Positions 62,441 through 64,000 of a DNA stretch of 64,000 nucleotides are shown in pieces (position 1 is the first letter of the stretch; each line of letters opens with the position of its first letter). Below the pieces are notes generated by a model that did not search any database, was not told where the DNA came from, and worked only from the letters and a program-made list of their open reading frames with translations. A program made the position numbers and the translations under genes. This stretch comes from Bolinopsis microptera (lineage: Eukaryota; Ctenophora; Tentaculata; Lobata; Bolinopsidae): the NCBI RefSeq assembly GCF_026151205.1, contig NC_087073.1, positions 6,345,001 through 6,409,000 of the forward strand, written 5' to 3'.

Positions 62441-62972
62441 GATATTTGACCGAAGCCCAGATTTGGGTAGAGAGGACCGCTACCAGTGTCTCTCTTTCCC
62501 AAACGAAAGTAAATGATATTAATTTGAATGACCGTCCGTAAATACAGAATGATACCGAGAATGAAATCGGTGGCTCGCTTTTCCAATTCATTTACAATTG
62601 CAATAGATTAAGATTAAGAAGAACTACCCGAAGGCAGCTGTACTCGGCAATAAAGATTCGATAGCATCAGCTAATTGGATACTAACTATACCGCCGTTGG
62701 CCTTATCCCGAAATACTAGGTATCGACCCGAAAGCAACCCAAAGAGATTTTTACAGCATGTGATTGATGTAATTAATCGAAACAATAATCGAAACAATTT
62801 GTAAGCCGTAAATGAATGGGAAAAGCGGGCGACCAATTTCATTCTCGGTATCAATGTCATTTTGCATTTACGGACGGTCATACAAATTAATATCATTTAA
62901 CTTTGTTTGGGAAAGAGAGACACTGGCAGCGGTCCTCTCTACCCAATTCTGAGTTTTTGTCAAATAAGATAT
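62441..62972. mobile_element. Element with about 150-bp inverted ends
   Basis: 62441-62590 is the inverted form of about 62815-62972 (shared: GAGAGGACCGCTACCAGTGT, CTCTCTTTCCCAAAC, GAATGACCGTCCGTAAAT, GAGAATGAAATCGGT). The interior (62600-62760) plus right arm matches 10690-11130. No coding sequence. Long inverted ends with a short interior suggest a foldback-type element. Confidence 0.72.
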
Positions 62973-63479
62973 CAATAAAATAAACCTATATATACAAAAA
63001 GTGTGGAATTATGGAAAGTTAATCTTGAAATTACTTTTCTTTAGAGTATTTTGAAAAAAAAAACAAACCTTAAGTATATTACAAAAGATTCACCGGAACG
63101 AGGGTCAGATAAAATTGAACTGAAAATTGTAAATATAAACTTATACACATCACTGCACTACAATTGAAACACAACTCATTCAACAGCCACTAAATAGCTA
63201 TGGTGGGCCGGGGATGCAAAGGCTCATCGTTGAACGTTTTTCCTCCTTTTTTATTTTTGATCCTCAAACCTTTCGATGTACTGTTACTGTTTATTTACCA
63301 TCAAATTGTTGTCATTCAATTAATGTGACTAACGGAAATTTATATTTCGTAGACAAAATAAGTCGTTGCATCCCCTACATATTTTATGTTTGTCTGTGTA
63401 TAACTGTATTAATCCTATCTAATCTACCTTAAATACCTTATTAGGAAGTCTATCTGATGATCTAGTGTCTACTCTCACC
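62973..63479. other. 3' flank of the SPT small-subunit gene
   Basis: AT-rich, no gene supported. Part of it is presumably the 3' untranslated region of the minus-strand gene to the right. Confidence 0.45.
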
Positions 63480-63929
63480 TCAACAGAAAGGTAGTTTAGA
63501 TGCCAGGTTGATCTCAATAAGAGAGGAGGAAACCTTCTCCAGCGCAGAACATGACATCGAGACGGAGCTGGCGATGTAACCAGGCATGAAGAGGTACGAT
63601 GTGTAAATACTCAGACTTAGGATGATTATTAGAAAGAAGTTGAAGGTATTTCGTTCCCATGGCTCCAAGCAGTAGAGACCTGTGGAGCAGATATAAGGCT
63701 ATTGAAATTTATAGCGATTTAAGTAACATATGAGTTACACAAAATTAACAAATGCGGCCATGAAATAAATACTCAATAATTTTACAAAAAACAGCACTTC
63801 GCACTCACCGGTCCACAGGTTGTATTTCATAGCAATACAATAGAAAAAGTAATTCAGTCCAGACCTATCAGGATCATATTCTTCTTCCATCCCAGGCATG
63901 ATTGGATTCTTTGCTAAAACTAATGACAT
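63480..63929 (-). CDS. Serine palmitoyltransferase small subunit (ssSPT), two exons
   Basis: Exon 1 (63809-63929) starts MSLVLAKNPIMPGMEEEYD and ends TGGACCG|GTGAGT. Exon 2 (63480-63679) follows after CTCCACAG. The spliced centre reads NLWTGLYCLEPWERNTFNFF then a hydrophobic stretch and YTSYLFMPGYI. This is the signature of vertebrate SPTSSA/SPTSSB (LYxLEPWER, then a membrane segment and YxFMP). These small ER membrane proteins bind the SPTLC1/SPTLC2 dimer, raise its activity and set acyl-CoA chain-length preference in the first step of sphingolipid synthesis. Predicted length is 106 residues, versus about 70-76 in mammals. The extra is a longer N-terminus and a tail of about 30 residues after FMPGYI. 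A donor-like AAG|GTTTCC inside the tail could allow a different end. Confidence 0.87.
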
Positions 63930-64000
63930 TTTAGAGCGAATCAATGAGATTGATTCAACGAGTAATTCAGTAAACGTTTTATGAAGTAGAAGGATGAGCT
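63930..64000. other. 5' flank of the SPT small-subunit gene
   Basis: The last 71 bp hold the start of the leader or promoter; nothing recognisable. Confidence 0.3.

Noticed and set aside
62624-62896. 90-codon minus-strand ORF
   Set aside because: Lies across the interior and arm of an inverted-end element; not a gene.

Overview
This is a piece of an animal genome: long introns with GT/AG borders, AT-rich spacers, no operons, and many retrotransposons and small DNA transposons. The gene set (a leucine-rich-repeat receptor of the glycoprotein-hormone receptor family, CCDC77, a serine palmitoyltransferase small subunit, a GLYAT/FR47-like acetyltransferase) is metazoan. The mobile elements (Penelope-like element with GIY-YIG nuclease, early-branching non-LTR element with restriction-like nuclease, hAT-like MITEs) and the intron-split type-A LGR fit a cnidarian best. 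That placement is inference.

Layout. 0.3-4.7 kb: minus-strand CCDC77 gene (3' end off the window) with a Penelope-like element in one intron. 5.7-6.5 kb: single-exon GNAT gene. 6.8-11.7 kb: nested DNA transposons and dispersed repeats. 11.8-32.2 kb: one large minus-strand gene with 23 coding exons, reconstructed here by splice sites and phase. It encodes a receptor of about 1104 residues: signal peptide, about 21 LRRs, hinge with a furin-type RPKR site, and seven-helix domain with a serine-rich tail. Its introns hold a MITE, microsatellites and a 1.66-kb minisatellite abutting the TM3 exon, whose repeat unit carries that exon's own splice acceptor. Just upstream of the start codon are four CACGTG boxes and a CRE; 3 kb further up is an array of CACGTG boxes spaced 21-22 bp.

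33-59 kb: gene-poor and repeat-dominated. It holds decayed LINE pieces, a 7-bp satellite, perfect palindromes and hairpin-rich repeats. A 4.7-kb insertion (43373-48107) has G47/C30 ends, an 8-bp target duplication and 2.65 kb of pure GAGGAG-type polypurine. Then come a tandem duplication that preserves the empty site of that insertion, a 2.8-kb non-LTR retrotransposon with a 14-bp target duplication, and a duplicated block of which one copy has an 878-bp transposon.

59-64 kb: a two-exon gene for a secreted protein predicted to be GPI-anchored (59108-60143, plus), another long-TIR repeat, and a two-exon gene for the small subunit of serine palmitoyltransferase (minus, 63480-63929). The genes show no functional linkage. 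All exon structures are read from sequence only; no transcript or database evidence was available.
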